Source of the DNA: Heloderma charlesbogerti
Lineage: Eukaryota; Chordata; Lepidosauria; Squamata; Helodermatidae
Reading direction: 5' to 3'
NCBI GenBank assembly: GCA_026122225.1
Contig: JANEZZ010001852.1
Location: forward strand, 310,001 to 374,000
DNA: 64,000 nt
Under the pieces are notes generated by a model. The model searched no databases and had not been told where the DNA came from. It was given only the letters and a program-made list of their open reading frames with translations. Below are positions 1 to 11,529 of the stretch, in pieces. Numbering within the stretch: the first letter of the stretch is position 1; each line of letters starts with the position of its first letter. The position numbers were made by a program, and so were the translations under genes.

Positions 1-460
1 TTGATTGCTCACCTCTTTTCTTCAAAGTCAGCCATTATGAGCTGGCAGACAATTCCTCAATAAACAGAAAAGAGAGGCAACACTTCTTAGCAGCCAAACC
101 TTCCAACCACTCCAGCCACATGAGGAAACTGCTATGCTGATTTTAGAAACACATTATAAGTAACAGGTTTTGAGTGCAGGTTTTCCTAGAACAGACCACT
201 GATTTTTCACAGGATTTGTTATAAGAAACACTGCAATCAGCTTGTGCAATGAGTCCACACTTTTCTACACAACTAGTTCTAATGAGCACACCACTTCTGG
301 GACTGCTGTCATTAAAATAAAAAAGGAACTAATCTTCCTGCAATACTCCATACTTACATTTGCATATATGCCTCCTGATCAAACCTCTCCTGATTTTAAA
401 TCTGTTATATTTTTCTGATTTTGCATAATTCCACCTTTCCATTCCTTTTTATTTTAAGTA

Positions 461-1290
461 TGTATGTATGTATTTAGAATATTTCTATGCCACTTTTCAG
501 GACTGAAGTCCTCTCAAAGCGGCATACAATCAAAAAATGATCACCATAAAACAATGGTACAATAAAACATCCAGTATTAAAACCTTAACCCAATTAAAAA
601 TTATCCACAACTCTAACTGGCTAAAAGAGCAGCATAACAGCAAAATATCAACCCAATGATCAGTTTCAAAGTTCCAAAATTAAGCAAGAGCAATAATAAA
701 ACCACCCCCAAACCATAAGCGGTCTGAAACAAAAATGTCTTCAGGGGGGCAGGGCCCATCTAAAAGAAATTGAGAGGAGGCCAAATGTATCTCTCTAGGG
801 AGGGAATTCCACAGAAGTTCCACAGCCTCTCTGAGATCAGTCGTGGAAACGAGAGGTAGAGTTGTGTGTCCTCTACCTACTGATGACACTTCAGCCCAAA
901 CCTCCAGATGACTTCCTCCAGCGGCTTCGTGCATATATTTTACACAGCATTGGGGTCCAGATAGAACCCTGTGGAACCCCCAAAACCAAAGACCATAGGT
1001 GGAACAGATTTCCCCAAACACCCCTGACTGAGTTTGTCACACTAGAAAGGACCAAATGTACCATAACACTGTGTGTTCTAGTCCCAACACAGCCAGATGA
1101 CCTAGAAGGATACCATGATCAATAGTATCAAAGGCCACCAAGAGGTCCAGGAGAACGAACAGCATCACGCTCCTCTCATTCATTCCCCGGCAAAAGTAAT
1201 CCACCAGGGTGACCAAGGCTGTCTTCATCCTGTATCCAGGCTGAATAAAATCTGAATAATCTTTCAAAGCTGACAACCTGAGCTACACAG
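461..1290 (-). mobile_element. L2 LINE, 3' portion
   Basis: Read on the minus strand, 1276-1037 encodes a stretch typical of L2 reverse transcriptase: a PGY..KTALVTLVD segment, then VLLDL..AFDTIDH, the motif-A aspartate region. The lower coordinates carry the L2-type untranslated tail, with the AAGCGGCATACAA-like terminus near 515-535. The frame is broken and truncated, so this is a dead copy. Family membership is from recognition of the protein motif, and the exact ends are approximate. Confidence 0.75.
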
Positions 1291-1937
1291 CACAATTCAC
1301 TGCATCATGGTTTCTTTTTGTTTTATTTCATTTGAACATAGTATTGAAATCATGGCTGTGTGTATAAGGTGCAACTCAATCTGACGCAGGAGATTTGTGA
1401 CTGGGATATCCAAAGGTTTTTTAAATTTATAGTAGTCCTGGGCCCGACAAATCTGAACGGGATTATGGTGCTGAGGGAGGGGTTTTTCACCCTTCCTCCT
1501 ATGTTATTTTCTTGATTGATATTGCCTCACCTGCAGGCTCCCGAGGGGAAAGTTCACAAGAATCATACCCTGCATTTTATTTTTAAAAATTAGCATCTGG
1601 GGTTGCAATTCTAACTAAAAAATTATACAAAGGAAAGAGTCTCCTTCTCTCAGCATCAGAGCCCTGACTGGACCTTTCCACCTAGTATTCTATTTTTTAA
1701 AAAAACAAAAAACCAGAACATCCTAATCATGGATTTCCCACACCACATCTAATTCAGATCTAAGGTTGCTCTGATGTATTAGTGCACATTTCCCCCACAA
1801 AATATCCAAGCCCCCCCAATCCTGAAAGGAGGAACTTTGCATGTACAACAGTACAGGAAGTACAGCGACGGGACAAGGAGGAATAAAACACAATGGCTGC
1901 ATTCGGGTATCATACTAAACTATTGTTTCCCAAGGCT
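1291..1937. other. Intronic sequence, nothing recognised
   Basis: I see no exon, RNA gene or repeat that I can name here. The composition is AT-rich with short A and T runs. Confidence 0.5.
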
Positions 1938-2150
1938 TGAATGAGCCTATCTTCCTGCCAGGCTTGTGTGCTCCTCCACTTCCCTCTCCACCTTTCTCAT
2001 GGCCAGGAGGAGGAGTTTGGAAGCTTGCACTTTTGGTTAGCTGTGGTCTGTTGTGCCATCCAAACCTGGAAAAGTGGGTGGGGGCCACAAAACCTGCAGC
2101 AGGGGGCCACATGTGGTCTGCAGTCTGTGCACCCCTGTGCTATGGGCTGA
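1938..2150. repeat. Possible hAT-like repeat fragment
   Basis: The right part reads GGGGGCCACATGTGGTCTGC and ends near GTGCACCCCTG. Its reverse complement starts CAGGGGTGCAC, a terminus style seen in hAT non-autonomous elements. The left end was not found and no target duplication was seen. The short open frames across it have no recognisable domain. Confidence 0.3.
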
Positions 2151-2958
2151 AGCAGAAACTAATGTTAGTACAAACTTTCAGAAGTTGCTTGGGGTATGTG
2201 GTATAAAACTTCTTGCAGTCCTTTCTTTATAGTCATTGATGACAGAAACTTGCTTTACATTTAACTTAAAGCGGAGATGCTCAGGATGCTATAAAAAAGG
2301 TTGACTGCCCTGATAAATTACCAAGCAACTGGATATTTGTATGTTGGGAAGTTCTACTCACTCAAGCCTAGTAAAAAATGTTTTTGGAATAACGCAGATA
2401 CCATTTTACAAGGTTAGCAATATCTCAGAGAGTTCTTGTTAGGGATATTTGATACCTGACAATTTCTAGTATTTCAATTTCTCTAAGGAATAATATTGCA
2501 ATAAGCTCTTAATACAAAAAGAAATACACGAACATTTGTTTTGTTGATCTGAAAAAATATACACAATAGCAAAATTATATCTCCAAGATGTATGTGGATA
2601 TAAAAGAATAGCAGTAAATTTCTATTACAGTTTATTAGACTTATATCGGATACATCCTATTTCAGAAAAAGCTATTAATTTGAGTGTTTCATCATGCGAA
2701 ACAGAGAAAAGTCTGATTTAATATATTTGGAAGAAATCAATGAAGTGTCACTATATATTCCAAAATCGTTGCATTTACTTATATATGTATATAATACTCA
2801 ATTATGAAAACTGAATCCAGGAAAATCCAGTCTACCCTACTGTGATGGTTAACACTCCATAAATAACTAAAGATGTGAGATCCTAATCTAATCAGCAACA
2901 AATAACTGCTCATGGCATAAAACAATAATTTACAGCAGACTTTTGGAAAAGGAAAGGT
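2151..2958. other. AT-rich intronic sequence
   Basis: No coding potential, RNA gene or recognisable repeat is visible. Confidence 0.5.
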
Positions 2959-2959
2959 T

Positions 2960-3228
2960 CCTCCTGTGCAAGCACTGGATCATCACTGACCCCTAGAGCG
3001 ACGCCACTTACGCTGGTGTTTTCATGGCAGACTGGGTGGTTTGCCATTGCCTTCTACAGTCGTGACTACCTTTCCCCCAGCAAGCTGGGTACTCATTTTA
3101 CTGACCTCAGAAGGATGAGTCGACCTGAGCCGGCTACCTGAGACCCGGCTTCCACTGGGATAGAACTCAGGTGGTAGGGAGAGTTTCGGTTGCAATACTG
3201 CCGCCTACCACTCTGCGCCACACGAGGT
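2960..3228 (-). mobile_element. tRNA-derived SINE
   Basis: Reading the minus strand from 3228, the sequence starts with a tRNA-like head. An A-box-like TGGCGCAGAGTGGTAGG lies at the start and a B-box-like GAGTTCTATCCC about 50 nt further on, as expected for a RNA polymerase III promoter. A body of about 200 bp follows. The family name is not certain. It differs from the Sauria SINE at 17811-18150. Confidence 0.65.
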
Positions 3229-3439
3229 TCTTTGAATGCAGTTACCAGAGAGTGCATATGTTTATGATAAAAATTACAACTGTGGCTTAATTATGATAAA
3301 CCCCAAAACCTTTACATACTATGCAAGACACACTTTTCACCTATAGTGTGTGTTTAAGGCCACTGAAATCAATTACCTGGTGTGTTTAACTTTATTGTAG
3401 CCTTGACTCCAGAAAATTAACTTTGAGAAAATAAAGGGG

Positions 3440-3960
3440 TCAAAAGATTATTTATTTATATATTTATTTTAAGAAATATTTCTAGGCTCCCTTTCCTAGG
3501 AGTCCTCCCAAAGCGGCTAACAACAATAACAATTAATAAAAACCGATACAGTAATAAAACAGCAAACATCAGCATAAAACATCTGTACTAGGCAGTACTA
3601 AAAACCTACAACACAATGGCAGCTACAAGCCAGAGCAGTCCAGTAAAACATAATCAGGGGAAGGCCAAAGTAAAGACGTACGTCCTCAGGGCTTTTCTAA
3701 AAGCCTGCGATGTTGGGGTCTGATGGACCCCAGATGGCAACCCATTGCAGAGTTGTGGGGCCACTGAGGAAAAGGCCCCCTCATGTGTACTCATCCACTA
3801 AACTGCCCTCAAAGGTGGGAAAGTGAGAAGGGCCTCTCCTGCTGATCTGATATGGACAGCAAGGATTTATTCCATACTACATAGGACCTTAATATGCTGT
3901 GACTGCAAGCTGGGGGAGTAAATGAGCTGCTGGGAAATATTTTTGGGTGCCTCTCACTTC
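3440..3960 (-). mobile_element. L2-type LINE 3' end
   Basis: The segment begins with TTTATTTATATATTTATTTT and then a GCGGCTAACAACAATAA-like motif. This is the same terminus type as at 461-540, so it is the reversed 3' tail of an L2-like LINE. The untranslated part continues to about 3930. No intact reverse-transcriptase frame remains. Confidence 0.6.
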
Positions 3961-4049
3961 CTCTCTCCATGCCTTTAAATGTTTATCTGGCTTCTGTGGG
4001 TCAAAAATGTAAAAGCCAAACATTCCCAGCCAGCACACTACTAACCTTA

Positions 4050-4290
4050 TCATAGAATCATAGAATAGTAGGGTTGGAAGGGGCCTACAAGGCCATCGAG
4101 TCCAACCCCCTGCTCAATGCAGGAATCCAAGTCAGAACATCCCTGACAGATGGCTGTCCAGCCTCGTCTTGAATGCCTCCAGTGTGGGAGAGCCCACTGC
4201 CTTCCTAGGTCATTGGTTCCATTGTCATATTGCTCTAACCATCAGGAAATTTTTCCTGATGTTCAGCCAGAAGGCTTTGGCTTTGCTGGC
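4050..4290 (-). mobile_element. CR1 LINE 3' end
   Basis: On the plus strand it starts CATAGAATCATAGAATAG, the reversed CR1 terminal octamer repeat. GGTTGGAAGGGGCCTACAAG and the conserved CR1 untranslated/C-terminal region follow, to about TTCCTGATGTTCAGCC. It is 5'-truncated, as most CR1 copies are. The same terminus recurs at 22461 and, in plus orientation, at the end of the copy finishing near 17138. Confidence 0.9.
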
Positions 4291-4379
4291 CTTTATGGCT
4301 TTGCTGGCCCTGAATATAACAATATGAATCATTCTGCCCTTTCAGAAATTATGGTAAATATGCCATGAGGCAATATTTG

Positions 4380-5115
4380 CCATGAAATTACAGCCAGAAG
4401 ACAGCCTCGGTGCAAGCTCTCCCGCCACCTCAGGCAGGACAACACACATACCACCACTCCCACCACCCCCTTACCTCAGTCACTGCATTGCATTCCCCAC
4501 CCCCTTACGATTGCTGAGTCGTGTCCCCCACCCCCTTACCGTCGCATCGCTCACCACAAGGGCAGGCAGACTCTCTGGGGTGTCACATCAGCTGAGGAAG
4601 CAGCTGGCGTGGCTTCTCAGAGAGCCAACTGAAATGCCTGGCTCTGAGGGGTCCTTCGTCAGAGCCAGGAATGGGAGGGGTGTCCCAAGAGATTGGCCCC
4701 TCCCATAATGCCTGGCTCTAAGGAAGAACTCCCTCAGATCCAGGCATTTCAGCCTGGCCAGCCCTCTGAAGAGCTATGCCAATGGGCAGCTGCTCTGGAG
4801 AGGCCCACTGGCCAATCTCTCATTGCAGCACTTGACACAGTGAGAGGGTAGGACCGGTGGGGCTCTCTGGAGCACTTGCCAATGTGACCGAGCAGGCGGC
4901 TGCTCAGGAGATCCCCGCTGGTCCCACTCTCCCGCTGTGGCAAATGCCATGAAGGAAGAGCAGCCAGCACGGATCTCTGAAGCACCTGCTGGAGGCGGAG
5001 GAGGAGGAGGAGGTGAGCCTTCCTGGCAGGGCTGGGGGTAGTGTCACAGTTTGTCGCTCCTCCTGCGCTGCTGCCTGAGGTGGGGGAGTCATTCCCTCTC
5101 ATGGGAGGGCCAGTC
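4380..5115. repeat. GC-rich segment with inverted repeats, unclassified
   Basis: This block is clearly GC-richer than its flanks. GCCACCTCAGGCAG near 4425 is inverted as CTGCCTGAGGTGGG near 5073. An internal pair, CTGAAATGCCTGGCTCTGAG near 4628 and its imperfect complement near 4730-4752, folds back as well. This suggests a non-autonomous inverted-repeat element, but no termini with a target duplication were identified. The frames across it (about 108 and 117 codons) have no known domain and look accidental. Confidence 0.4.
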
Positions 5116-5955
5116 CTGCCAGAAGAGCAGGCTGAAAGTGGACACAGCCAAGGATTTTCATAACTGCATTTGCTTAAGTGATGTCTCCTTTTTAAAAGAC
5201 TGATCTCTGATCCCAGAACACGGGTGTCAAACTTCCTTCAGCTCAAACCTGAAATATGGGTTCAAATCTCTTTCAGCCCTAATTCAATTTTGAAAAAGCT
5301 TTCAGGGGCCATGTTCCAGTGGTGGGCAGGGCCAACGGCAAAAGGAGGTCAGCCACACTTACAGAAACTACCAGCATATTTTAGCTTAAACCTCTTACTG
5401 CCAGTAACTTAGCTTTGCTCTCTCTCCCAGCCCGCATATTCAACTTCGCCTCTACCTCCAGCACCTCTGCAGTACACCATTGCAGTCAGTCATGTTGCCC
5501 TTTGCCTCCCCAGTAGCTAATAGGCTAATTGCTCCTGTGTTCTCTTCTTCTCTCCCCACCATTACCTTACAGCTGACTCCAATAAGACCCCAAAGCCTCC
5601 TCCAGTAGCCCAGATCACAGCAGTCAGCCAAACACTAAAGCAAACAACAAGGCAAAGCTAGAAAGTCGATGCTAAGAGAGGAGCTGCTGCAGGGGGTGGG
5701 GGAGGTGAAGAACCACACTTGAGATGACTAGGAGTTGCCACTGGCCCTTGCAGTGAAGATCATTGTCATGGGCATAATGGATGCTGTTTACTCCTACACT
5801 TCATACATATGGAAAAGTAAAAGATCTCACTGTTTTCAGCTACGACAACTCAAACCATTCCTTGTTTTTGAAATCCTGAGATGGCAACCCTAACAGGAAC
5901 CACTCAATCTGATGAGATGAGACAGAACTGAAAAACTGCCCATTCATGGCCTTAC
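5116..5955. other. GLIS3 intron, nothing recognised
   Basis: This is the intron downstream of the last exon in the window on the minus strand. I looked here and in 1-5115 for the next GLIS3 exon and found none. Confidence 0.5.
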
Positions 5956-6124
5956 CTCTCCGTTCCTGAATCCCTTGTTGTGAGAGGGGGCACTTGGGCT
6001 GGTGGGTTGTGTGGGCTGCCATGCGCATTGTGCCCCGGTGAAGTGTGGCTCACAGATTGTGGTGGGGGCCCAGTGCCCACAGCGGTTCCACTTCGACTCG
6101 ACTGAGTACTGGAGAACAGTGCCG
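5956..6124 (-). CDS. GLIS3: GLIS3 internal exon, proline/serine-rich C-terminal region
   Basis: Last recognisable exon of the gene in this window. It is 169 bp. The acceptor is CCTTCATTGCAG at 6136-6125 and the donor is AG|GTAAGG at 5957/5955. It enters in phase 1, so its first two bases complete a codon begun in the exon at 19307-19448, and it exits in phase 2. The peptide begins ALFSSTQSSRSGTA, continues with SPGHN, GSPHNPPAQ and PPLTT, and stops near DSGTER. These are low-complexity proline/serine-rich blocks that I associate with the transactivating C-terminal half of GLIS3, which lies beyond the zinc fingers. The open frame runs on upstream of the acceptor into intron, so the AG and the phase match were used to set the start. 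GLIS1 is the main alternative. The C-terminal wording favours GLIS3. Confidence 0.9.
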
Positions 6125-6838
6125 CTGCAATGAAGGCAAAAGCATTCACTATGATGACAGGCGCATTTGCATATTCCTCATATAACTGAGGATCCTGTTC
6201 AATTTTCAAATGTGAATTAGGTATAGGAATCTTAGCTTTGAAAATGACACAGTGTGGGGGGTTAAATGTGGCAGACTTTAAACAACCATGAATAAGAAAA
6301 CTATGGAACAAAGCTCTGAACTTTGCTTGAAATGTGGTGACATTTGAGACTGGTTAGGCTGTCTTATACTGCAAACAAACAAACAAAACCCCTCTATTGT
6401 TTGCAGAGTTTCTCTGGCCAGCAGTGAGAGCCTGACTCATCCTCTGATGTCTGTGAGAACAATGGTCCTGCTTATTGCTTGAGCAAAGAGAGGAAAAGTC
6501 CTTCATATGGCCAATAGCAGCCAACTGAGTTGGCTCCTTTCTGTCAGACGAGTAGAAAACTGTCTATAGATCAGGACCTGTCCATAGACAAAAATACCAT
6601 CATGCACATTGTAATTCATCACTGCACGAAATCACTCTGCCTTCCAAGTCTAGGAAGTAAATATCACACCTGCCATCTGAAACTAAGCCTAAATCATGTA
6701 ACTGAACCTGTGCATATTCTTCCTGTTACTTCTATCTTTGTTCTGTCTCTCTATTGCCTCTCCTTCCTCATCAAAATTTAGATTGTAAACTCCTTAGGGA
6801 GGCATCGATCTTTATGTTACTCTGTAAAGTTCCATGCC
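6125..6838. other. GLIS3 intron; possible L2-type tail fragment
   Basis: Mostly unrecognised. Around 6780-6840 the text TTAGATTGTAAACTCCTTAG followed by a GTAAAGTTCCATG-like motif resembles an L2-type 3' fragment. Similar wording recurs near 46930 and 60460. Confidence 0.35.
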
Positions 6839-6839
6839 T

Positions 6840-7000
6840 ATTGATGATGATGATGAAGATGATGATTAATTACATTTCTATACTGCCCCCATAGCCGAAG
6901 TTATCTGGGTGGTTTACAAAAATTAAAAACCATTAAAAACACAAAGTTTAAAAACAATTTACATAAAAACACACAAACAGGCAGTATACACCGAGACAAC
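6840..7000 (-). mobile_element. L2-like LINE tail fragment
   Basis: A GATGAT-type microsatellite is followed by ACATTTCTATACTGCCCCCA and a TGGTTTACAAAAATTAAAAA motif. This is the reversed terminal region of L2-like elements. It is short and has no coding remains. Confidence 0.45.
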
Positions 7001-7171
7001 ATACTGATTTTATCATCGTCATCAAAACTTTAATATTTAAATTAAATTAAATTTAACAGCAATTTTGTCCATTGAGAGAAAGTCAATATTACTTATACTG
7101 AAGATGTCACCTAACAAGAACACATATCAGAGATTATGAAATTAGGAACTGACAAAAACATAGTTTACTTA

Positions 7172-7621
7172 GGGCACAATCCTATGGGGATAGGTGGCCA
7201 CCTCCAAACTCGGAGGCGACCGCCTATCCAATGCAGGGCAGGAGAAGCACAGAGGGGATCGTTCCCTCCGTGCTTCTCCTGCCCTGCATTTGCGGCTAGA
7301 CAGCCAATTTCAGCTGACTAGCTGCGGGAAGGCAGAGCAGGGGAGCAGGCTGCCAGACGACACATAGGATGTGTTGTACTGGCATTCCTGCCTTCCCCGC
7401 CCTGGAATGTCCCCCGGAACACCCCGTTTTGGCTGCTCCACACTCCTCTTCCGAGCGTGGAATGCAGGGCTGTTCCACGCTGCCTACGAGGCAGAGCGGA
7501 AGGGAGAAAAGGTTGGTTCTCCACGAACCGACCTCAGAGCGCAGGCTCCAAGGTCAGTCCCTGGAAAACCACATATCCTGTGGCCGTCTAGCCACTGACT
7601 AGCAGCCATAGGATTGCTCCC
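7172..7621. mobile_element. Harbinger-like non-autonomous DNA element
   Basis: The termini are inverted: GGGCACAATCCTATG on the left, and CATAGGATTGCTCCC on the right, whose complement starts GGGAGCAATCCTATG. TTA sits left of the element, as in the TWA duplications of PIF/Harbinger elements, but the right flank reads AGT, so the duplication is not intact. A 447-bp relative lies at 33821-34267 and shares the internal GAGGCGACCGCCTATCCAAT-like text. Several overlapping open frames inside are products of its GC-rich body. Confidence 0.6.
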
Positions 7622-7926
7622 AGTCCATTACCTACAAATCAGAAACTTCACATTTATATCACAACATAGTTCCACGGATACAAATTTAAGGTGTGCTTAG
7701 ATCTATAGATGATAAAATGATACTATTGAAGTTCTATAAAATACTTTGGAGAAGCAGACTGAAGAGTTATAGATTAAAATGGGAGAGGGATTTAAATTAA
7801 CACTTGTTAGAGAAGAGGACTGGATTTATCTATGTGTCCATGGGCAAGTACACTATTTCAGTCTGCATTAAAGAAACCTTTTACAAAATCTTATATGGAT
7901 GATACTATACACCAAATAGGGTTAAG

Positions 7927-7952
7927 TGTGTGTGTGTGTGTGTGTGTGTGTA
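7927..7952. repeat. (TG)n microsatellite
   Basis: A perfect TG dinucleotide run of about 12 units. Confidence 0.95.
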
Positions 7953-8528
7953 ATCAACACCTGAGATAATTACTGATGCTGTGATCTGGTACACGTATGG
8001 TGCATTATGATAGGATGAAGAATTACTGAAAACTGATACTGCGAATCACTGTAAGATAAGAGGGTAAACTTCGCTTTTCTTACTAACACTTCACTTACTG
8101 AGATTGTTAAAAGCGCAAGGCATATTGATCTGGTGGAACAGCTAATAACAACTGCTATAACATGTATAGCAGAACATTGGGAAGCTGCCTGTAACCAAAC
8201 ACTCAGAAAAGGAGAGGTTGCAATGACCATGGGGAACAATATTTATCAACATAGTGACAACATTAAAATAAATGATGGAAACTGGCTGTTCTTTTAGTCC
8301 ATTTGTAAAGACATGAGAACATTTTCTTTGTTATTGGAATGCTACTGGTAAAGGGTGTAAGGCATTGAGGTGTACCTTGTCTTTGTTAGTTCAACAATGT
8401 GTGCCAGTTAGGGTGGACATACTGCATTTTATTGTTATTTTAATAATAACATATGAAATAGTAACAACCACCACCACTAAGGTGAAAGAAACATGCTTTG
8501 TATATACTATCTTGCTAATTTCACTGAG
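7953..8528. other. Intronic sequence, nothing recognised
   Basis: No exon or repeat that I can name. The short frames on both strands have no domain. Confidence 0.5.
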
Positions 8529-8529
8529 T

Positions 8530-8670
8530 GCAGCCTTCCCCAACCTGGTGCCCTCCATATGCTTGGGACTATAACTCCCAGCATTCCTGACCACTGGCCA
8601 TGCTACCTGGGGCTGGTGGGAGTTGAAGTTCACAACATCCAGAGGATACCAGGTTGAGGAAGGCTGGTGT
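8530..8670. mobile_element. Small hAT-like inverted-repeat element
   Basis: It starts GCAGCCTTCCCCAACCTGGT and ends ACCAGGTTGAGGAAGGCTGG, an inverted pair of about 20 bp. The core contains ACTATAACTCCCAGCATTCC and its near complement. Relatives occur at 8756-8836, 47556-47692, 54487-54564 and 59126-59262. Confidence 0.7.
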
Positions 8671-8755
8671 AGTGGAATTGAACCATAGATCCCACAACTG
8701 GTGAACTAAATGTAGAAAGAGCCTTGCTCGATCAGACCAAGCGTTCATCTAGTCC

Positions 8756-8836
8756 AGCCTTCCCCAAAGTGGTGTCCTCTAGATGTGTTGGACTACAACT
8801 CCCATCATCCCCAGGCAGCATGGCTGGGAATTCCGC
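8756..8836. mobile_element. Half copy of the small hAT-like element
   Basis: Left half of the family seen at 8530-8670: CCAGCCTTCCCCAAAGTGGT, then GGACTACAACTCCCATCATC. The right half is missing. Confidence 0.65.
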
Positions 8837-8939
8837 TGGGCATGAGGGCAATATTCCTCCCTTGCAGAATACCAACAACTGGTATTCATTGGCATGCTGG
8901 TTCTGAATTTGGAGGCTCTATTTTGCCATCATGGCTTTT

Positions 8940-9450
8940 AAAAATGTATTTATTTATAATACTTATATACTCATTAATATAATAAAATCTCTGAGTGGTT
9001 TACATAGATATATTAAAAATCACATTCAAACATACTATTAAAAACAGTGTCAACTACAGTAACAATACAAAGCAATACAAAGATCACTAAGATGGAGCAG
9101 CATATCAGCAGTTAATTACAAGCCAGAGAAAGCCTGGGTGATCAAGGCCATTTTCAGGAGGCATTTGAAACATACCACAGTTCTGCCTCCTGAACTGCAC
9201 ATGGGAGGGTGTTCTAGAGGGTGGGCGCTGTCACCGAGAAGGGCCACCTCTGAGATATTACATGGCAACGTTCTGTTGGTCGTGAAATGACCAGCAAGGC
9301 CTGCTCTGAAGATCTTAACGTTCGGCTCGATGCATATAGAAGATGGTGGTCTGCCAGGTATCCTGGTCCCAAGTTGTTTAGGGCTTTGTATGTCAGCAAC
9401 ATAACCTCGAACATGGCTGAGTAGCTAATAGGCAGCCAGTGTAGCTGATA
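8940..9450 (-). mobile_element. L2-type LINE 3' end
   Basis: On the minus strand, 9414-9214 encodes LLTYKALNNLGPGYLADH followed by SSEQALLVISRPT, wording of an L2-type LINE C-terminus. A 3' untranslated tail runs to about 8940 and ends in TATTTATTTATAATACTT-type text. It is 5'-truncated and not functional. Confidence 0.7.
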
Positions 9451-9823
9451 TTAATCAACAAGTGGGACTTGCAACAAAATGCTGCAGTGTGAAGTGCTCC
9501 TGTTTACTGTTCCCATTAGCCAGCTGTGCCCACCTTCACAATACTCCATTCCATTGCCACTCTCACTGGGTTTTCCATTTTCTCCACCCCCAACAGTCAG
9601 TTAGCATTCTATAGCCACTGAGCACACTTCGTCCTCAGTAGGGTGTTTACCCCCCCCTTTTTTTTACCAGATTTTTTTTGTATCTCTGCAAATTTTGGTA
9701 TCCTCCTAAACCTACTGATATCCCCCTCTTGTGTGGGGGTGGTGACATTTTGGCAATATACGCAATTGAAGATCAGGATCTGTCCCGAACCTACTGCCAA
9801 TCAATTTTGCTGGGTGACTCTGA
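9451..9823. other. Intronic sequence with poly-T tract
   Basis: A poly-C/poly-T run lies at 9651-9665. Nothing else is recognised. Confidence 0.5.
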
Positions 9824-10234
9824 GGGCCAAACTAGATGTGATTTTGTTATGTGGTATGGCCTTGTATTGCTATTTTTTAAGAAAGGAAAAAAGCCAGTCC
9901 AGGGGGCCCTGAGCTTGACTGGGACTGTGTTGTGGCGGAGAGAGGACCTTAGTCCTTTGCCTTCAGCACGGTCCTGACTGGAATTCCCCCACACACGCTT
10001 GCTATTTACAATGGGAGGAACATTCCCATTGGTGCCAATGGGAGCTTTCCCCTCATTGAGAATAGAATGTCAGGGAGATCTCAGCCTGATCAGGACTGCA
10101 ATGCAAGCAAAGGATTAAAGCCCCATGCCACAGCCCTAATCCAGCTCCACCCCACCCACATTGGCTATTGGTTGAAAATAAATCAGCCACGCAGGGCCAA
10201 ACCATATAGCAAATATCATGTTTGGTTTGGCCCC
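9824..10234. mobile_element. Inverted-repeat DNA element (GGGCCAAAC family)
   Basis: The left end reads GGGCCAAACTAGATGTGA. The right end reads ATCATGTTTGGTTTGGCCCC, whose complement begins GGGGCCAAACCAAACATGAT. GGG...CCC termini suggest a Harbinger-like non-autonomous element. A second, truncated copy starts at 12709. The target duplication is not clear. Confidence 0.55.
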
Positions 10235-10433
10235 AACTACTAGTAACATAGGACGTAAGGGAAAAAAATCCTCTCAATCCATTCTCTAAAGCACTTATCA
10301 TATCCTCAGCAGTCTTTTTTCTAAGCTAAATAGTCATCCAAAGCACTTTAGCCTCTACTGATCCCGCCACATTATAATTTTGCTTGTGCTTTTCTGCATC
10401 TTTTCCAGTTCTATAATGTCCTTTTTAAAACAA

Positions 10434-10654
10434 GGGGTGCTTCCAGACAGAGGGTTCCTAGTACTAACCGTCAGAAGACATTGTGCAGCTATTCTGTCTT
10501 TTCCTCTTTAACCTTTTTTTTTGTGGAAAGAAAAAAGATGGAAGAAGCAGTGGGAAAGCACAGGAGGAGTTCAAGACCATCATCTGGACCCCCTGTAAAG
10601 TTCCATGAATGAGGCAGAGCGACTGCACAATAAAAGCCTCATCCGGAAGCACCC
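10434..10654. mobile_element. Inverted-repeat DNA element (GGGGTGCTTCC family), intact length
   Basis: The termini are GGGGTGCTTCCAGA and TCCGGAAGCACCC, inverted over about 11 bp. The internal text includes TTTCCTCTTTAACC, a purine-rich AAGAAAAAAGATGGAAGAAG stretch and AAGTTCCATGAATGAGGCAG. The same order is found at 15961-17198, where a CR1 interrupts it, and at 43245-43400, where the left end is missing. The three copies define a family of about 220 bp. Confidence 0.7.
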
Positions 10655-10899
10655 AAGTTGTCCAGATTTCGTGGAATATTTCCTGACTTGATGGTGGAGT
10701 TATAAAAGGGCATTATTATTTTATTTTCAGTCTCTTTTGTAATAATCCCTAACATGAAATTTGCCCTTTTCATTGCTGCTTCATCATTTTCATTCAGCTA
10801 TTCACCATGATCCCGAGGCATTTTTTCATGATTAATCAATGCCAATTTAAATCCCATCAGTGTATATGGGAAGTTAGAAATTGTCCCATCCCCACCCAA
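10655..10899. other. Short unrecognised intronic stretch
   Basis: No feature recognised. Confidence 0.5.
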
Positions 10900-10983
10900 A
10901 ATGTGCAGCCAGTCATGGCTGGGGCATGCTGGAAGTTGTAGGACTTTTTTCAGTCTAAACCTTCGTAGGATTGCGCCCTTAGT
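10900..10983. mobile_element. Right half of a Harbinger-like palindromic element
   Basis: It contains GCTGGAAGTTGTAGGACTTT and ends GTAGGATTGCGCCC followed by TTA. The end matches the right terminus of the complete copy at 15188-15293, and the TTA fits its target duplication. Confidence 0.6.
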
Positions 10984-11487
10984 CATGTAATCCACAAATT
11001 TAGCCGCCTTGCTGTTCGCTGCTGACTCCAGCTCACGTAAGAATAAATTATGTAGCACCACTTCCTGAATCAAAATCTTAGGGACATAATGCAGTGGCAC
11101 AGGAGAGGTACCATGCTTCGCTTTGAAGGGCGGTGGTTTTTTGTGAGCTTGCCACATAGCTATGAGGGGCTGGATGTACCAAAAAAGCTTAGAGACAGAT
11201 TGGGGGGGGGGTAATTAAAATTAGATGCACAGATCTAGCATGCAATGATGGGAGGGTATGATATCTGAGAATTTCTATATCAGCTCACTATAGCATCATT
11301 TTAATTCCCCACTATTACTTTGAGTATGATATTTGTATCTATTTCCATGTTTTATTATGTTTAGACTCAGGGAGGGAATAAAGCACTATCTGATATTACT
11401 TGCTTTTTATTTATGTAATAGTCCCGATGATATAAAACAGATTGTCTTTTGAGACAAGAATTTACCAAAAATTGGATCAACCTATTG

Positions 11488-11490
<3 letters not shown>
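10984..11490. other. Unrecognised intronic sequence
   Basis: A G run at 11202-11210 is the only notable local feature. Confidence 0.45.

Positions 11491-11526
<36 letters not shown>
11491..11526. repeat. (TA)n microsatellite
   Basis: A perfect AT dinucleotide run of about 18 units, bounded on both sides by TTGTAAATA-like text and its complement, so the whole tract can fold back on itself. Confidence 0.95.

Positions 11527-11529
<3 letters not shown>

Noticed and set aside
1..60. Possible GLIS3 exon end: on the minus strand AAAAGAG|GTGAGC looks like a splice donor near 11-18.
   Set aside because: The upstream minus-strand text has stops in the frames I tried and no similarity to the GLIS3 segment expected after DSGTER.
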